64,000 nt of DNA, from the NCBI GenBank assembly GCA_963743875.1, contig CAVURM010000001.1, forward strand, positions 124,001 to 188,000, given 5' to 3'. The notes beneath the pieces were generated by a model. It saw only the letters and a program-made list of their open reading frames with translations, had not been told where the DNA came from and ran no database searches. This DNA is from RHKX01 sp963743875 (lineage in GTDB: Bacteria > Actinomycetota > Thermoleophilia > Solirubrobacterales > 70-9). The position numbers were made by a program, and so were the translations under genes. Positions 62,864 through 64,000 of this stretch are shown here, piece after piece. The stretch's first letter is position 1. Each line of letters opens with the position of its first letter.

Positions 62864-63628
62864 ATGACCGTGCGCACCGCTGACCTCGAGCTCGACCTCG
62901 ACGTCTTCGCGGGTCCCTTCGACCTGCTGTTGGCGATCGTTCTCCGAGAGGAGATCAGCCTGCTCGAGGTCGAGCTGGGCGGCATCGTGCTGGCCTACCT
63001 CGACCACCTCGAGGAGGAGGGAGAGCTCGACCTCGAAGCGGCGACCGAGTTCCTGGTCTTGATCGCGGCCCTGCTCGAACTGAAGTCGCGCCTGATGCTG
63101 CCGGCCGCCGAGGAGGCGGAGCTCGACCTGGGACCCGAGGAGGCGGCCGACGAGCTGCTGGCCCGAATGCTCGAGTACCGCCGCTACAAGGACGCGGGGG
63201 CGGAGCTCAAGGGGCGCTTCGAGCGGGAGTCACCCTTCCTCTACCGGTCGGCTCCGCTGCCGGTCGAGCTGCGACGGATCTCCCTCGAGGCTTCGCGTCA
63301 GGCCTATGACCCGGATCGCCTCGGACTCGCACTTGGCGATCTGTTGACGCCACCCCCCGAGGTCGACACCAGCCACATCCGCCCGACGGTGTCGCTCGAT
63401 CTCCGGCTGGACGTTCTCCGGGGCTTGCTCAGCCGCGGCAACCGGGTCGACTTCGACGAGGCCTTTGGCAGCGAGGACCGGCTGACGCAGGCGGTGACCA
63501 TCTTCGCCCTGTTGGAGCTGCACAAGAAGGGGGAGGCGAGCTGGTCGCAACGGGAGATGTTCGGCCCGATCGAGATCAGCAGCTCGGTCGCTGCGGGCGG
63601 GGTGGGCAGTTCGGAGGTCTCGGCGTGA
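62864..63628 (+). CDS. scpA: Segregation and condensation protein A
   Basis: A 254-residue kleisin of the SMC-ScpAB condensin. N-terminal block DVFAGPFDLLLAIVLREEIS (binds SMC), then ATEFLVLIAALLELKSRLML and the acidic middle, and the C-terminal winged helix VTIFALLELHKKGEASWSQR. ATG 62864. The last codons overlap the scpB GTG (GTGA). Confidence 0.93.
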   Translation: MTVRTADLELDLDVFAGPFDLLLAIVLREEISLLEVELGGIVLAYLDHLEEEGELDLEAATEFLVLIAALLELKSRLMLPAAEEAELDLGPEEAADELLARMLEYRRYKDAGAELKGRFERESPFLYRSAPLPVELRRISLEASRQAYDPDRLGLALGDLLTPPPEVDTSHIRPTVSLDLRLDVLRGLLSRGNRVDFDEAFGSEDRLTQAVTIFALLELHKKGEASWSQREMFGPIEISSSVAAGGVGSSEVSA

Positions 63629-64000
63629 GTGGGAGTTCGTCCACTTCTGCGACCGAGCTGGCTCGAATCGTCGAGGCGTTGCTGTTCCTCTCTCCGGACC
63701 CGGTCCCGGTCGGCGACCTGATCGATGCTTGCGAGGTCGGGGAGGTTCAGATCCGCAACGCTCTCGACCTGCTCTCGGAGGACTTCGCGCCGGGTCGTCG
63801 CGGACTGGTCCTGCGGGAGATTGCAGGCGGCTACGTCCTGGCGACGGATCCGTTGGCCGAATCGGCCGCTCGACGCCTGCTCGCCCGCCCGAAGACCCCC
63901 CCGCTGACGCCGGCGCAGGCGGAGACCCTGGCCATCGTCGCCTATCTCCAGCCGGTCTCGCGACCTGAGATCGCACGGATCCGAGGGGTCAGCTCCGAGT
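63625..64000 (+). CDS. scpB: Segregation and condensation protein B (partial, runs off the window)
   Basis: The first 125 residues of ScpB: ELARIVEALLFLSPDPVPVG opens the first winged helix, then DLLSEDFAPGRRGLVLREIA and the start of the second, TPAQAETLAIVAYLQPVSRP followed by EIARIRGVSS. It pairs with ScpA to regulate SMC. GTG start at 63625 overlapping the scpA stop; the window ends inside the gene. Confidence 0.9.
   Translation, partial: MSGSSSTSATELARIVEALLFLSPDPVPVGDLIDACEVGEVQIRNALDLLSEDFAPGRRGLVLREIAGGYVLATDPLAESAARRLLARPKTPPLTPAQAETLAIVAYLQPVSRPEIARIRGVSSE

Overview
This window comes from a high-GC Gram-positive chromosome. The gene families, order and style (actinobacterial-type dcw cluster without ftsA, Ku plus a stand-alone LigD polymerase domain, DUF4430 proteins, an HtaA-like secreted repeat protein, a Zur-type zinc locus, extensive ATGA/GTGA start-stop overlaps) fit Actinobacteriota, most likely Thermoleophilia/Solirubrobacterales. 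This is inferred from content, not from a database search.

Layout. 0-6.8 kb holds a GAP-family membrane protein, a TetR regulator, an FG-GAP/ASPIC repeat protein, tRNA-Leu(CAG), a class I glutamine amidotransferase, and an FAD oxidoreductase coupled to a nitrilase-fold protein that lacks its catalytic cysteine. 6.7-10.7 kb is a zinc/manganese-type ABC importer (two permeases, one ATPase, one solute-binding lipoprotein) around a Zur/Fur gene, with a Fur-type palindrome on the divergent start. 11.2-17.9 kb is a cobalamin-riboswitch operon: two secreted DUF4430 proteins, EcfT, a fused double EcfA ATPase, and an ECF S-component fused to an alpha/alpha-toroid domain. The DUF4430 and toroid folds are the two folds of animal intrinsic factor/transcobalamin, so this is the best candidate for an unusual system here. 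17.9-31.7 kb holds GlpD, a Rho homologue with an altered Walker A, an NfeD-like protein, a TetR/MFS efflux pair, a two-component system and a pilin-less Tad export cassette.

31.9-48.2 kb is a compact division and wall cluster: MraZ boxes, mraZ, rsmH, an ftsL-like gene, ftsI, murE, murF, mraY, a 105-bp tandem repeat, murD, ftsW, murG, murC, murB, ftsQ, ftsZ. 48-64 kb has an esterase, an HtaA-like protein divergent from an ECF sigma/anti-sigma pair, the glycine cleavage system (gcvT, gcvH, gcvPA, gcvPB), Ku and LigD-Pol, a secreted repeat protein, a DJ-1/PfpI protein, trpS, an AlkD-like protein, scpA and the start of scpB.

Quality warning. Reading frames break about ten times in 10.8-14.2 kb, and once each in the S-component (about 17.78 kb), ftsQ (about 46.2 kb) and the 58.9-60.2 kb gene. 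All but one look like a single extra base, mostly in short G/C runs. Because the essential ftsQ is hit in the same way, insertion errors in the assembly are a likelier explanation than gene decay, although the dense cluster at 12-13.4 kb still needs checking. Three families of short hairpin or tandem repeats lie between genes (21.4, 39.8 and 48.2/53.7 kb).
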